Shown here one piece after another: positions 26,409-34,016 of a stretch of DNA of 37,480 nt. The position numbers were made by a program, and so were the translations under genes. The stretch covers positions 1 through 37,480 of IMG/VR virus record IMGVR_UViG_3300037189_023166; one strand, written 5' to 3'. Under the pieces are notes generated by a model. It was not told the DNA's origin and made no database searches. It saw only the letters and a list, made by a program, of their open reading frames with translations. The stretch is from a virus. Within the stretch, counting starts at the first letter, position 1; the number at the start of each line of letters is the position of its first letter.

Positions 26409-28439
26409 ATGAGCTTTTTAGATAAGAATAACCAAGAATATATAACAGCAAGATTAACGCAAGAAGGTCGTAATGCAATCGCTAAAGGCGATTTTAAAAT
26501 CGATTACTTTGCTGTTGGTGATTCTGAATATAACTATAATTTTACAACAGGTTCACAAATGGTGTTAGCACCAATGGATAAAGATACTCAAGTAAAATAT
26601 CCGTTATTATATCAAAGCGGCTCAGCAACAATATACGGAGTTCCAATTACCGGTTCAACAACTGAAACGATTAAAAATGTGATGGGTGAAGCAGGATTTA
26701 TTTCTGGTAACACATTTTCAGATGGTGCATTAGTTACATCAGGTAGTTTCACAAATATAAGCGGCGCAACTACATTAACATTAACAGTTCCAAGTGGTAA
26801 AACATATTTCGATTCAGGATATATTACATTATTCACAAATGGAGTATCAAATAAAACATTGACATCTTTTTCCAATAGTTACACCTATAAACTATTAAGT
26901 GTTTCAGGATTAACGTCAACAAGCGAAATGTTGACATTAGATAGAGCAACACCAAATTTGTCAGGATTAACTGGTAATTTTTATATTGTTGGTAATAATT
27001 GTGAAAATGAATTCACAGTGGCAAGTGACATCAATAACACTTGTTTACCTCCATTACCTGACCCATCTGCACAACACAATCCTTGGAAGTTGAATACTGT
27101 GTGGTCACAAAATCCAATCGGGTTTAGAACAACAGACGACAAAACAACCGGCTTTGTCAGTGCAAAATATCATTCTGCAAAAGAATTATTAGGTTATTAT
27201 TCAAATAGCGGTCAAACATTTACAGATATAACTGGTGGCACAATATCGGGAATTACATATGTTAATTCATTTGGTGAGGAAATAATGTTAAACCCTAATC
27301 AAGCAAATACAATAGCAATTGTTCATTATTCTGAAATTGGAGATTTTATTAACGACCCTGATAGATATTACAAATATGATGATTACATAGCACATACAGG
27401 ACAAACAGATAATACAAATTTTAAAATACACATTCCTTTCATAAATTATCATAGAAACACTGGAACCACAATTGGTGCATATTTTTATATGGGAACGAGT
27501 AACAAATACATTTCATCCACACCAAATTCTTTACATAAAATAAAATATAGAGATTTGATTGATGAACAAAATATTAAAGTTGGTAAAGTATTTGTTAATA
27601 ATAAATTAATTGTTTTTGATGACCAAGAAATTGCAGCAGTTTTAGACCATAAATCAAATAGAAATTTCACATTACCTGCACCAAAATTAGAATTAACACA
27701 CTCAACAGACGGAACATATCTATTAGGTGGCACAACAGGTGAAACGCTTTATATTTCATATCTATTCTCAGGTGCAACAGGTTTAAATTCATATCCATGT
27801 AATGCAATAACAAACGTAAAATTAGAATACGAAACAGTAAAAGACGAATGTTCTGTTACTGCGATATTACCCCCATCAGATGTTGTGGTTAAATTTACAG
27901 GTAGCACACAATTTGATTTTTTACAAACGGATAACGCTAATTTAAAGAGCGGAGTAACTATGACTAAGTTCTACATCCTTGCACAAAAAACGCAAAACAA
28001 CACGTTACCAACATCAAATGGATGGAGATTAATTGATACTAATACATCATTAACAAATGGTTATATTGCTGAGTCATCAGTTTATAATTCAATAACTAAA
28101 ATTACAAAATATCAATACGATAATGCATCGATATTTTCATTGTCAGACCATACCGGTCAATCATATTCAAATGCGACCACACAATTTGGTGACGAACAAC
28201 CATTTGCAGGTTCAGTTAAATTAACAAGAGCATCCGACATTGAAGAAATGAAATTCTTGGTAAACTTACCATCAGGTAAATTTGCAACATCACAAAATCC
28301 AACACACACAACGGGTAATCCTATGATTACTGAAATTGCGTTATTGGATGAAAGTAAGAATGTTTTGGTTATGGGAAAAACACCTTCACCTATTTCAAGA
28401 AATTCTTCACAAGTATTTGCTGTTAAATTAGACTTCTAA
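26409..28439 (+). CDS. Baseplate/fibre protein with tail-collar-fibre-like N-terminus
   Basis: A 676-residue protein. The first ~45 residues (SFLDKNNQEYITARLTQEGR, then FKIDYFAVGDSEYNY) resemble the start of tail-collar fibre proteins, where a LTxxG...A helix is followed by hGDx. Such domains dock short or long fibres onto the baseplate. The middle is beta-rich and Ser/Thr/Gly-rich (SGNTFSDGALVTSGSF) and contains several surface-like segments. The C-terminal 200 residues include DEQPFAGSVKLTRASDIEEM and end QVFAVKLDF. No Pro linker or repeated module is present, unlike its upstream neighbours. It is the last gene of the virion block; replication genes begin 39 nt later. Family assignment is tentative. 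Confidence 0.55.
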   Translation: MSFLDKNNQEYITARLTQEGRNAIAKGDFKIDYFAVGDSEYNYNFTTGSQMVLAPMDKDTQVKYPLLYQSGSATIYGVPITGSTTETIKNVMGEAGFISGNTFSDGALVTSGSFTNISGATTLTLTVPSGKTYFDSGYITLFTNGVSNKTLTSFSNSYTYKLLSVSGLTSTSEMLTLDRATPNLSGLTGNFYIVGNNCENEFTVASDINNTCLPPLPDPSAQHNPWKLNTVWSQNPIGFRTTDDKTTGFVSAKYHSAKELLGYYSNSGQTFTDITGGTISGITYVNSFGEEIMLNPNQANTIAIVHYSEIGDFINDPDRYYKYDDYIAHTGQTDNTNFKIHIPFINYHRNTGTTIGAYFYMGTSNKYISSTPNSLHKIKYRDLIDEQNIKVGKVFVNNKLIVFDDQEIAAVLDHKSNRNFTLPAPKLELTHSTDGTYLLGGTTGETLYISYLFSGATGLNSYPCNAITNVKLEYETVKDECSVTAILPPSDVVVKFTGSTQFDFLQTDNANLKSGVTMTKFYILAQKTQNNTLPTSNGWRLIDTNTSLTNGYIAESSVYNSITKITKYQYDNASIFSLSDHTGQSYSNATTQFGDEQPFAGSVKLTRASDIEEMKFLVNLPSGKFATSQNPTHTTGNPMITEIALLDESKNVLVMGKTPSPISRNSSQVFAVKLDF

Positions 28440-28454
28440 CACTTTACATTTCAA

Positions 28455-28462
28455 TTAATTTG
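28455..28462 (+). promoter_or_regulatory. Weak candidate host-type -7 box before the resolvase gene
   Basis: TTAATTTG differs at one base from the Bacteroidetes -7 consensus TAnnTTTG and lies in the 39-nt gap, 16 nt before the ATG at 28479. The TATTTAT core is absent here, so this gene may use another class of promoter than the virion genes. Confidence 0.25.
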
Positions 28463-28478
28463 TTTTAATTTTTATACT

Positions 28479-29096
28479 ATGAGTATAGATGTAAAATTTA
28501 AAAACAAGCCAAAAATTTTAGGATTGGATATTTCCACTAAAACTATTGGGTGGGCTTTGTTTGATATGACAGGGTCCAAACTATTGGAGCTAACTCACTT
28601 TTCTCCAAAAATTAAACCTCAACCTGAAGATAAGATTGAAGAGTTAATAAAAAAAGCAGATGCTTTCAAAAAACATTTGGAAGGATATAAGGACATGGGT
28701 ATTGTTCAAGTCGTTATTGAAGAACCATTATTAAGTTCAAATAATGTTTACACAATCCAAACGTTACTACGTTACAACACAATGATTTTGAAATGCTGTT
28801 ATGATACATTAGGTGTAGTTCCAAATTTCATTTCAACATACAACGCAAGAAAATTTGCGTTTCCAAGTTTAGTTGGACCAAACGATAAAGGACGTAATGT
28901 ATTGTTTGGTGGTTATCCAAAAGATATAGATAAAAAACAAGTTGTTTGGGAACACGTTAATGCGGTATGTCCTGATATCGAATGGTTATACGGTAAGACT
29001 GGTAATTTGAAAAAAGAAAATTTCGATATGAGTGATGCTGCTACTGCTGTGATTGGATATGTGAATATGATTAAGTCAGAAAAATCCGGCAACTAA
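28479..29096 (+). CDS. RuvC-like Holliday junction resolvase
   Basis: A 205-residue protein of the RuvC/RNase H fold, which cuts Holliday junctions and other branched DNA during phage recombination and before packaging. Evidence: strand 1 ILGLDISTKTIGWALF with the first acidic residue Asp17; VVIEEPLL with Glu81/Glu82; and a final helix DMSDAATAVIGY with Asp183/Asp186 as the last acidic ligand. The layout strand-Asp, strand-Glu, helix-Asp is the RuvC metal site. T4 uses an unrelated fold, endonuclease VII, for this step. The gene opens the DNA-transaction block: the primase and recombination nucleases follow, after the short RNA candidate. Confidence 0.85.
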   Translation: MSIDVKFKNKPKILGLDISTKTIGWALFDMTGSKLLELTHFSPKIKPQPEDKIEELIKKADAFKKHLEGYKDMGIVQVVIEEPLLSSNNVYTIQTLLRYNTMILKCCYDTLGVVPNFISTYNARKFAFPSLVGPNDKGRNVLFGGYPKDIDKKQVVWEHVNAVCPDIEWLYGKTGNLKKENFDMSDAATAVIGYVNMIKSEKSGN

Positions 29097-29120
29097 AATT
29101 TGTATTTACGCTGAAGTTGA

Positions 29121-29133
29121 TTTATATTTATTA
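29121..29133 (+). promoter_or_regulatory. Candidate phage late promoter in front of the small RNA
   Basis: TTTATATTTATTA, a perfect 13-nt match to the copies at 2556 and 18351. No start codon follows closely; instead two hairpins and a terminator follow. This supports a promoter role rather than a translation signal. Confidence 0.5.
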
Positions 29134-29136
29134 AAG

Positions 29137-29208
29137 GACGGGACGAGGGTTAAAATCCTCGTTTGGTTGGTAGGGAGTCGAGGTGGTGTTCGACTCCCAT
29201 TTTTTTTT
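29137..29208 (+). ncRNA. Small structured RNA candidate between the resolvase and primase genes
   Basis: A roughly 70-nt element with its own promoter-like motif upstream and a terminator at its end. Hairpin 1 pairs ACGAGGGT (29143-29150) with ATCCTCGT (29155-29162), including one G-U pair, around a TAAA loop; two more G-U pairs are possible below. A single-stranded GGTTGGTA (29165-29172) follows. Hairpin 2 is a 9-bp GGGAGTCGA/TCGACTCCC stem with a GU-rich 8-nt loop, then nine T residues. The GC-rich stems stand out in AT-rich DNA. The 5' end is inferred from the motif. It does not fold as a tRNA. It could be a free regulatory RNA or a leader/attenuator of the primase gene. Confidence 0.6.
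29173..29208 (+). terminator. Intrinsic terminator at the end of the small RNA
   Basis: Perfect 9-bp stem 29173-29181 / 29190-29198, loop GGTGGTGT, A, then T9 (29200-29208). It lies 30 nt before the primase ATG, so it ends either the RNA or any read-through from the resolvase gene. Confidence 0.9.
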
Positions 29209-29237
29209 ATCATATTTTTTATGTATATTCTATCATT

Positions 29238-30176
29238 ATGGTAGAACAAGAAACCGATTATTCAGCTGTCGTTGAAATTTTAGAAGACATTTTGGGTGAT
29301 TATAGAAATCACAACGACTATCGCGGTCAAATATCTTTTGATTGTCCTACATGTTCCTATGATATAAAAGGATTGGATGAATTGGATGGTAAAGGTAATC
29401 TTGAGGTAAATTATAAGCACAATGTTTACAAATGTTGGGTGTGCGCTGAAACTCATGATACACATGGTTCTGTTTACAAATTAATAAAAAAATTTGGTAA
29501 TCCTCGTCAGTTAAAGAAATATTTGTTACTAAGACCTGATGAAGATGAATCGGTGCAAAGAGTTTATAAGACTGTTAAATTACCAAAAGAATTTATACCA
29601 TTCTCATCTGCAAGTGCGGGTTTAAAGATGACACCACAATATAGACAAGCATACAACTATATTAAAAGTAGAAACATAACTGAATTGATGTGTCAAAAAT
29701 TCAACATTGGTTTTTGTTACACTGGTTTATATGAAAATAGAATTATAATACCATCTTACGATGAAAATGGATTCGTAAATTATTTTGTTGCTCGTTCTTA
29801 TTTGCAAAAGACGAAAAGAAAATATATGAATCCCGAAGCCCAAAAGGAAATATTAATATTCAATGAAAAATTAATTAATTGGGAAGAACCAATCTATTTG
29901 GTTGAAGGTGCATTTGATAGTATTTTTTTAAATAACGCAATTCCAATGCTTGGCAAGTATATGAGTGAACACTTATATAATACGCTTTATAATAAGGCGG
30001 TTAAAATTATAATAGTATTAGACCCCGACGCATGGGGTGATGCTGAAAGATTATATCACAAACTTAATTGTGGTAAACTTATGAACAAAATTTGGATTAT
30101 TAAATTAGAAGGAAACCAAGACATAGCTGATTTACAAGGAAAAATTAATGAAAACGATATAAAACAATTAGATTAA
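29238..30176 (+). CDS. DNA primase (zinc finger plus TOPRIM)
   Basis: A 312-residue primase that makes RNA primers for lagging-strand synthesis, comparable to T4 gp61 and bacterial DnaG. The zinc-binding N-terminus has CPTC (Cys36/Cys39) and CWVC (Cys66/Cys69). The catalytic core has IGFCYTGLYENRIIIPSYDE, and the TOPRIM motifs YLVEGAFDS (Glu223) and VLDPDAWGDA (Asp262/Asp264). The open frame extends upstream to a TTG at 29163, but that start would lie inside the hairpin RNA, and ATG 29238 gives a clean primase N-terminus. No helicase domain is fused; a separate helicase would be needed elsewhere in the genome. The stop overlaps the next ATG (TAATG). Confidence 0.9.
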   Translation: MVEQETDYSAVVEILEDILGDYRNHNDYRGQISFDCPTCSYDIKGLDELDGKGNLEVNYKHNVYKCWVCAETHDTHGSVYKLIKKFGNPRQLKKYLLLRPDEDESVQRVYKTVKLPKEFIPFSSASAGLKMTPQYRQAYNYIKSRNITELMCQKFNIGFCYTGLYENRIIIPSYDENGFVNYFVARSYLQKTKRKYMNPEAQKEILIFNEKLINWEEPIYLVEGAFDSIFLNNAIPMLGKYMSEHLYNTLYNKAVKIIIVLDPDAWGDAERLYHKLNCGKLMNKIWIIKLEGNQDIADLQGKINENDIKQLD

Positions 30177-31045
30177 TGACAATTAAAAATTTAGAAGAAG
30201 TTTCTTTAGAGATTAAGGACCTACTTGAAAAAAGAAGACAAAATTTAGAATTAACTTTCGTAGAAGAAAAACACATTTACTTTATGAAAGATAATGATGG
30301 TAAATTAAAATCAAATTTCCCATCTGTTTCTAAGTTAGTTAAGAAATTCCACAAACCATTTGATGCGGAAGGTATGGCCCTTAGAATGAGTAAAGGTGAC
30401 CCTGAAGCTGCTAAGTTGTTACAAGAACAATGGAGAAAAGCCGGTGACTTATCTACCAACATGGGTAGTCGTGTCCACTTTGAATTGGAATCTGATTTAA
30501 TTGGAAGATATGGTGATTATAAAGAAGTAAGACAACCAATCTTTGAAATTGACGATGAACAAAAACGCAAGAGTGATAATATGATTCAAGCAGGTAAAAG
30601 CTTCTTGGATATTATGCATGATAGAGGTGCAACATTATTGGATACCGAAATTGTGTTGGGTGACCCTAACTTGCAATACACTGGCCAACCTGATAAAGTA
30701 TGGTTGATGATGAACAAAGATAAAAATGATTTTGGTTTTGTTATTACGGATTGGAAATCAAACCAACCTAAGAATTTTGAAGTGCAACACTACACAGGTA
30801 AAATGTATTCACCATTCGCTAACGTTCACGATAACGCTTTAGGTCATTACTATTTACAATTACCATTTTATGGTAGATTATTATTAAAAATGTTGGAAGG
30901 AACAAAATTCAATGATAAAAAATTGTTAGGTTCAGTTATTGTCTTATTGAAAGATGATGCAACATATAATGAATACAAAGTTCCACCTGAAGTTCAAAGG
31001 AATGTATTCAACTTGGATTTAAACAAATATATTAACAGATGGTAA
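30176..31045 (+). CDS. PD-(D/E)XK nuclease, RecB/Cas4-like
   Basis: A 289-residue nuclease of the RecB/lambda-exonuclease-like PD-(D/E)XK superfamily. Visible motifs are a helix with TNMGSRVHFELESDL (the early Gly-His-type motif), LDTEIVLG, GQPDKVWL with Asp173, ITDWKSN with Asp192 and Lys194 (the D-x-K part), and a downstream YYLQLPFYGRLL with Gln228-x3-Tyr232, the QxxxY motif typical of RecB and Cas4 members. It probably processes DNA ends in recombination or repair. The neighbours are primase and the SbcD-like gene, which it overlaps by 7 nt. An iron-sulfur Cys set as in Cas4 is not seen. Confidence 0.85.
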   Translation: MTIKNLEEVSLEIKDLLEKRRQNLELTFVEEKHIYFMKDNDGKLKSNFPSVSKLVKKFHKPFDAEGMALRMSKGDPEAAKLLQEQWRKAGDLSTNMGSRVHFELESDLIGRYGDYKEVRQPIFEIDDEQKRKSDNMIQAGKSFLDIMHDRGATLLDTEIVLGDPNLQYTGQPDKVWLMMNKDKNDFGFVITDWKSNQPKNFEVQHYTGKMYSPFANVHDNALGHYYLQLPFYGRLLLKMLEGTKFNDKKLLGSVIVLLKDDATYNEYKVPPEVQRNVFNLDLNKYINRW

Positions 31046-31848
31046 AGAAAATTATACATATTGCTGATTTACATATCAGAACCATTCAATTGCATGATTT
31101 GTATAAAACACAATTTGAAAAGTTATTAATTGATTTAACCGTTCAATTGAGTGATGTTAATTATGATGAAACCAGAATAGTAATTGCAGGAGATATTGCA
31201 CACCAAAAAATTAACATTTCTAACGAACAATTAATGTTAACAAGTTGGTTTATTAAATCATTATGCGAACTTGGTCAGGTGGTTATTATACCAGGTAATC
31301 ACGATTTCTTAGAGAATAACACACAACGATTAGATAGTATTAGTCCTGTTGTTGATTTATTGAGTAATTCAAACATTACGTATCTAAAAGATAGTGGAGA
31401 CTATGTTGATACCGATGGAGGTATCCAATGGGTTGTTTATTCATTATATCAACACAATGTTAGACCTGAATTTACAAAACAAGAAGGGTTATTAACTGTG
31501 GGATTATTTCACGGACCAATTCAAGGTCTATCAACCGATTTGGGATATGAGTTTGAAGATGCGTATGACCAATTAAATTTTGTTGGGTTAGATTTATTAT
31601 TATGTGGCGATATACATAAACGCCAACAATTTGTTTTACCTAATGGCGGTAAAGCTGTTATGATTGGAAGTTTAATACAACAAAATTTTGGGGAGACAGT
31701 AAAACATCATGGTTACGGTATATATGATGTAGAGAATGATGAATATGAATTTTTTGATTTACCAAATGAACAACCATTCCTTCATTTCTCAATAAACGAT
31801 ATTAAAGACATTGAAAATGGCGCAGAAGAGCACCTTAACCTTGGATAA
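31039..31848 (+). CDS. SbcD/Mre11-like nuclease subunit, T4 gp47 counterpart
   Basis: A 269-residue calcineurin-like metallophosphoesterase, the nuclease half of the SbcCD/Mre11-Rad50 (gp46/gp47) complex that resects DNA ends for recombination-dependent replication. All metal motifs are present: HIADLHI (Asp10, His12), IAGDIAH (Asp52), IPGNHDF (Asn87, His88), LFHGPI (His158) and CGDIHKR (Asp191, His193). It is shorter than T4 gp47 (about 340), so the C-terminal capping region is reduced. The partner ATPase is encoded 2.1 kb downstream after four other genes, rather than adjacent. Confidence 0.9.
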   Translation: MVKKIIHIADLHIRTIQLHDLYKTQFEKLLIDLTVQLSDVNYDETRIVIAGDIAHQKINISNEQLMLTSWFIKSLCELGQVVIIPGNHDFLENNTQRLDSISPVVDLLSNSNITYLKDSGDYVDTDGGIQWVVYSLYQHNVRPEFTKQEGLLTVGLFHGPIQGLSTDLGYEFEDAYDQLNFVGLDLLLCGDIHKRQQFVLPNGGKAVMIGSLIQQNFGETVKHHGYGIYDVENDEYEFFDLPNEQPFLHFSINDIKDIENGAEEHLNLG

Positions 31849-32344
31849 GGAATTTATAAGTTACTGTGAATTAAATGATATTGCCGATATTAATAGTTTA
31901 GCAAAAAAAACTTTTGATAGAGGCTTTACCATTTTAAAATATGGTGAAACACCAAAAGGTAATTTTGAAGAAGTAGTTGTTGAAAAAGAAATCATAAAAG
32001 AAGTCATCAAGGAAGTGGTGGTTGAAAAAATTGTTGAGGTTCCTGTTGAAGTAATCAAAGAGGTTATTAAAGAAGTAAAAGTTGAAGTTCCTGTTGAAGT
32101 TATAAAAGAAGTTAAGGTTAAAGGTAAAAGCAACACAATAACTAAAGAAATTATTAAAGAAGTTCCTGTTGAAATTATTGTAGAAAAAATAGTGGAAGTG
32201 ATAAATGACAAAGAGATTGAAATTTTGAAACAAGAGAATGAAAGACTTAAAAATGAATTAGACAATATAACTTCATCGCTTAGTAGATTTACCAAAGCTA
32301 AATTTATGAAAAACAGCGACATGTCTGACTTATATGGTGAATAA
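31817..32344 (+). CDS. Repeat-rich KEVPVEV protein, unknown
   Basis: A 175-residue protein. ATG 31817 is chosen over a TTG at 31811; either way it overlaps the end of the SbcD-like gene by about 30 nt. Residues 1 to about 50 (LTLDKEFISYCELNDIADIN, then TFDRGFTILKYGETPKG) form a small helical domain of a type I have the impression is common in phages. Residues about 50-130 are imperfect repeats of EVPVEVIKEV / EVVVEKIVEV with alternating charged and branched residues, which could form a long beta-solenoid or fibrous stalk. The C-terminus has a heptad-like stretch EIEILKQENERLKNELDNI, a likely coiled coil. No catalytic motif, no membrane segment. Perhaps a scaffold or oligomerising factor linked to the replication complex; function unknown. 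Confidence 0.65.
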   Translation: MAQKSTLTLDKEFISYCELNDIADINSLAKKTFDRGFTILKYGETPKGNFEEVVVEKEIIKEVIKEVVVEKIVEVPVEVIKEVIKEVKVEVPVEVIKEVKVKGKSNTITKEIIKEVPVEIIVEKIVEVINDKEIEILKQENERLKNELDNITSSLSRFTKAKFMKNSDMSDLYGE

Positions 32345-32375
32345 ATTTTCGGCAATATAATTTTTTATTACCCAT

Positions 32376-32400
32376 AATTTTTAGTATATTTTATATAATA
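32376..32400 (+). promoter_or_regulatory. AT-rich putative promoter in the 67-nt gap before the membrane-protein gene
   Basis: AATTTTTAGTATATTTTATATAATA contains TATTTTAT, one base longer than the TATTTAT core. The gap is the only one of this size between the SbcD-like and SbcC-like genes. Weak support. Confidence 0.25.
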
Positions 32401-32411
32401 AATGCAATGTT

Positions 32412-32720
32412 ATGATACTATTATTATGGATTTTATCGGCCTACGGAATGACCAGTATTCTTGTTTGGGGCTCAATATTTGAAGGTTTAAGAACGTGGTT
32501 AAAAAAACATTCTAACTTTTTTGGAACATTAATTGGATGCACATTGTGCACATCGACATGGGTAGGATTTTTCATGTCATTTGTATTCGGTGGTTTAACG
32601 AATCATTATTTAAACTGTCCTTGGTTTGTATGCTTTTTCTTTGATGGAATGGCCACTGCAGGTGGGGTATGGGCTCTTAACGCCATAATCGAATTCTTCG
32701 AAGAGAGTCGTATTAAGTAA
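32412..32720 (+). CDS. Small membrane protein, DUF1360-like
   Basis: A 102-residue protein with two or three hydrophobic helices: MILLLWILSAYGMTSILVWG (residues 1-20), a second helix from FFGTLIG with GCTLCTSTWVGFFMSFVFGG, and a third around NCPWFVCFFFDGMATAGGVW. The Cys-x2-Cys-x3-Trp-x-Gly element resembles the DUF1360 family of small inner-membrane proteins, some of which occur in phages. A short cytoplasmic tail EESRIK ends the protein. The gene overlaps the next one by one base (TAATG). The role is unknown; lysis or host-membrane modification are possible but not supported by more than topology. Confidence 0.6.
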   Translation: MILLLWILSAYGMTSILVWGSIFEGLRTWLKKHSNFFGTLIGCTLCTSTWVGFFMSFVFGGLTNHYLNCPWFVCFFFDGMATAGGVWALNAIIEFFEESRIK

Positions 32721-33190
32721 TGAGAAAATTAGACACATACACAGTTGATTGGTTTAAAATTGCAGAAGGATTTAGATTACCCATTGACCAAACAATACAA
32801 TGCTTTTATGATGGTAGAATGATGGGTAGGATTGGGGAATTCATGCACAAAGTAGAAACAGGTGGAGAAAGGGAAGGTGAAAATTCAAGTTTTGATATTA
32901 CTGAATCAGACGGTATTAGAAGTGAAGTTAGGTCGATAACCAATAAGGTTAGTTTTGCACCATCTAAACAAACTGGTTTTGGTAGAAAAGTAACTGAAGA
33001 AGGGTTCCAAGAAAAATTAAGAAATCTTGATAGATTTGTTTTATTGGATTTGAGAGAATTAGAAGATGGTATTATTCATAGTATTGAAGTAACAAAAGAA
33101 GATATATTTAATTTACCTTTAGGAAAAAACAAAGCAATCAATTCCAAAAAGTTTTACGAAATTTATGATAGAGCTCAACAAAATTTATAA
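32720..33190 (+). CDS. Possible restriction-like endonuclease overlapping a methyltransferase gene
   Basis: A 156-residue protein that I cannot name with confidence. Its centre, GRIGEFMHKVE, then SSFDITESDGIRSEVRSIT (Asp59, Glu69-Val-Arg71), then SKQTGFGRKV and RFVLLDLRELE, has the layout of small PD-(D/E)XK enzymes: helix Glu, strand Asp, strand E-x-K/R, then a strand with hydrophobic-D. Arg in place of the usual Lys is a deviation that may mean altered or lost activity. The gene overlaps the DNA methyltransferase gene by 26 nt, the common arrangement for restriction-modification partners, and it follows the small membrane gene with TAATG. An unrelated small phage protein is the alternative. 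Confidence 0.45.
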   Translation: MRKLDTYTVDWFKIAEGFRLPIDQTIQCFYDGRMMGRIGEFMHKVETGGEREGENSSFDITESDGIRSEVRSITNKVSFAPSKQTGFGRKVTEEGFQEKLRNLDRFVLLDLRELEDGIIHSIEVTKEDIFNLPLGKNKAINSKKFYEIYDRAQQNL

Positions 33191-34016
33191 TGAAAATTGT
33201 TTAGATACTTTAGCTAAGATAAAGGACAACACAATTGATTTAACAATAACATCACCACCATATGATGATTTAAGAACATATAATGACCATATTAAAGGTA
33301 ACAAAACCGAATTCAATGGTTATTCATTTGATTTTGAAAACATCGCAAGAGAATTATATCGAACCACCAAGAAAGGTGGTGTTGTTGTTTGGGTGGTAGG
33401 TGATGGCACTGAAAATGGTAGTGAAACGGGAACTTCTTTTAGACAAGCTTTGTTTTTTAAAGAAATTGGGTTTAAATTGCACGACACCATGATTTATATG
33501 AAGAACAACTTCTCAAATCCGTCGTCAACAAGATATCATCAAATTTTTGAATATATGTTTGTGTTTTCAAAAGGAAAACCAAATACATTTAATTCAATTA
33601 AGGATAGAAAGAACATTTATGCGGGCGTAGTTCCATGGGGTAAAAATACTGTTACTCAAAAGGATGGAACAAAAATCGAAAGACCAAAAAAAGCATACAG
33701 CGATTATGGCCAGAGATATAACATATGGAAGTATAAAACATCTAAGAACGGACAGGAAGATGAAATTGCTTATCAACATCCTGCTATATTTCCTTTACAA
33801 TTAGTTAAAGATCATGTAATTTCTTGGAGCAATGAAAACGATTTAGTCTATGACCCATTTATGGGTAGCGGGACCACAGCTAGAGGTTGTAAACAACTTA
33901 ATCGTAATTTTATCGGTAGTGAATTGAACCCTGATTACGTTAAAATAGCTGAAGAAAGGTTGACATTAAAAGATAAAGAAATTAAAAACTCATACATTAG
34001 TGACGAATCTGAATAA
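33165..34016 (+). CDS. DNA methyltransferase, beta-type (N4-cytosine or N6-adenine)
   Basis: A 283-residue DNA methyltransferase with the beta-class order of motifs. The catalytic motif IV TSPPYDDLRTY (Ser30-Pro31-Pro32-Tyr33) comes first, and the S-adenosylmethionine-binding DPFMGSGTT (Asp230 to Thr238) is near the C-terminus, followed by FIGSELNPDYVKIAEERL. TSPPY is seen in N4-cytosine and some N6-adenine enzymes, so the base cannot be settled. The central part (GVVPWGKN, YNIWKYKTSKNG) likely carries target recognition. It could protect phage DNA from host restriction, or pair with the overlapping upstream gene as a modification/cleavage set. The gene ends inside the start of the SbcC-like gene, overlapping it by 17 nt. 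Confidence 0.88.
   Translation: MIELNKIYNENCLDTLAKIKDNTIDLTITSPPYDDLRTYNDHIKGNKTEFNGYSFDFENIARELYRTTKKGGVVVWVVGDGTENGSETGTSFRQALFFKEIGFKLHDTMIYMKNNFSNPSSTRYHQIFEYMFVFSKGKPNTFNSIKDRKNIYAGVVPWGKNTVTQKDGTKIERPKKAYSDYGQRYNIWKYKTSKNGQEDEIAYQHPAIFPLQLVKDHVISWSNENDLVYDPFMGSGTTARGCKQLNRNFIGSELNPDYVKIAEERLTLKDKEIKNSYISDESE

Noticed and set aside
2553-29163. Upstream starts at TTG 2553, ATG 9378, TTG 17752 and TTG 29163
   Set aside because: They lie in promoter motifs, the previous gene, terminators or the RNA hairpin. ATGs a few codons later give better N-termini.
29137-29208. tRNA gene in the hairpin region
   Set aside because: TTCGACT looks like a T-loop, but no 5-bp T stem or 7-bp acceptor stem can form, and the 3' end is a T-run.
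31861-32355. Two long minus-strand ORFs opposite the KEVPVEV gene
   Set aside because: The in-frame GAA/GTT repeat gives open frames on the other strand; translation is Ser/Thr/Phe-rich low complexity without a start context.
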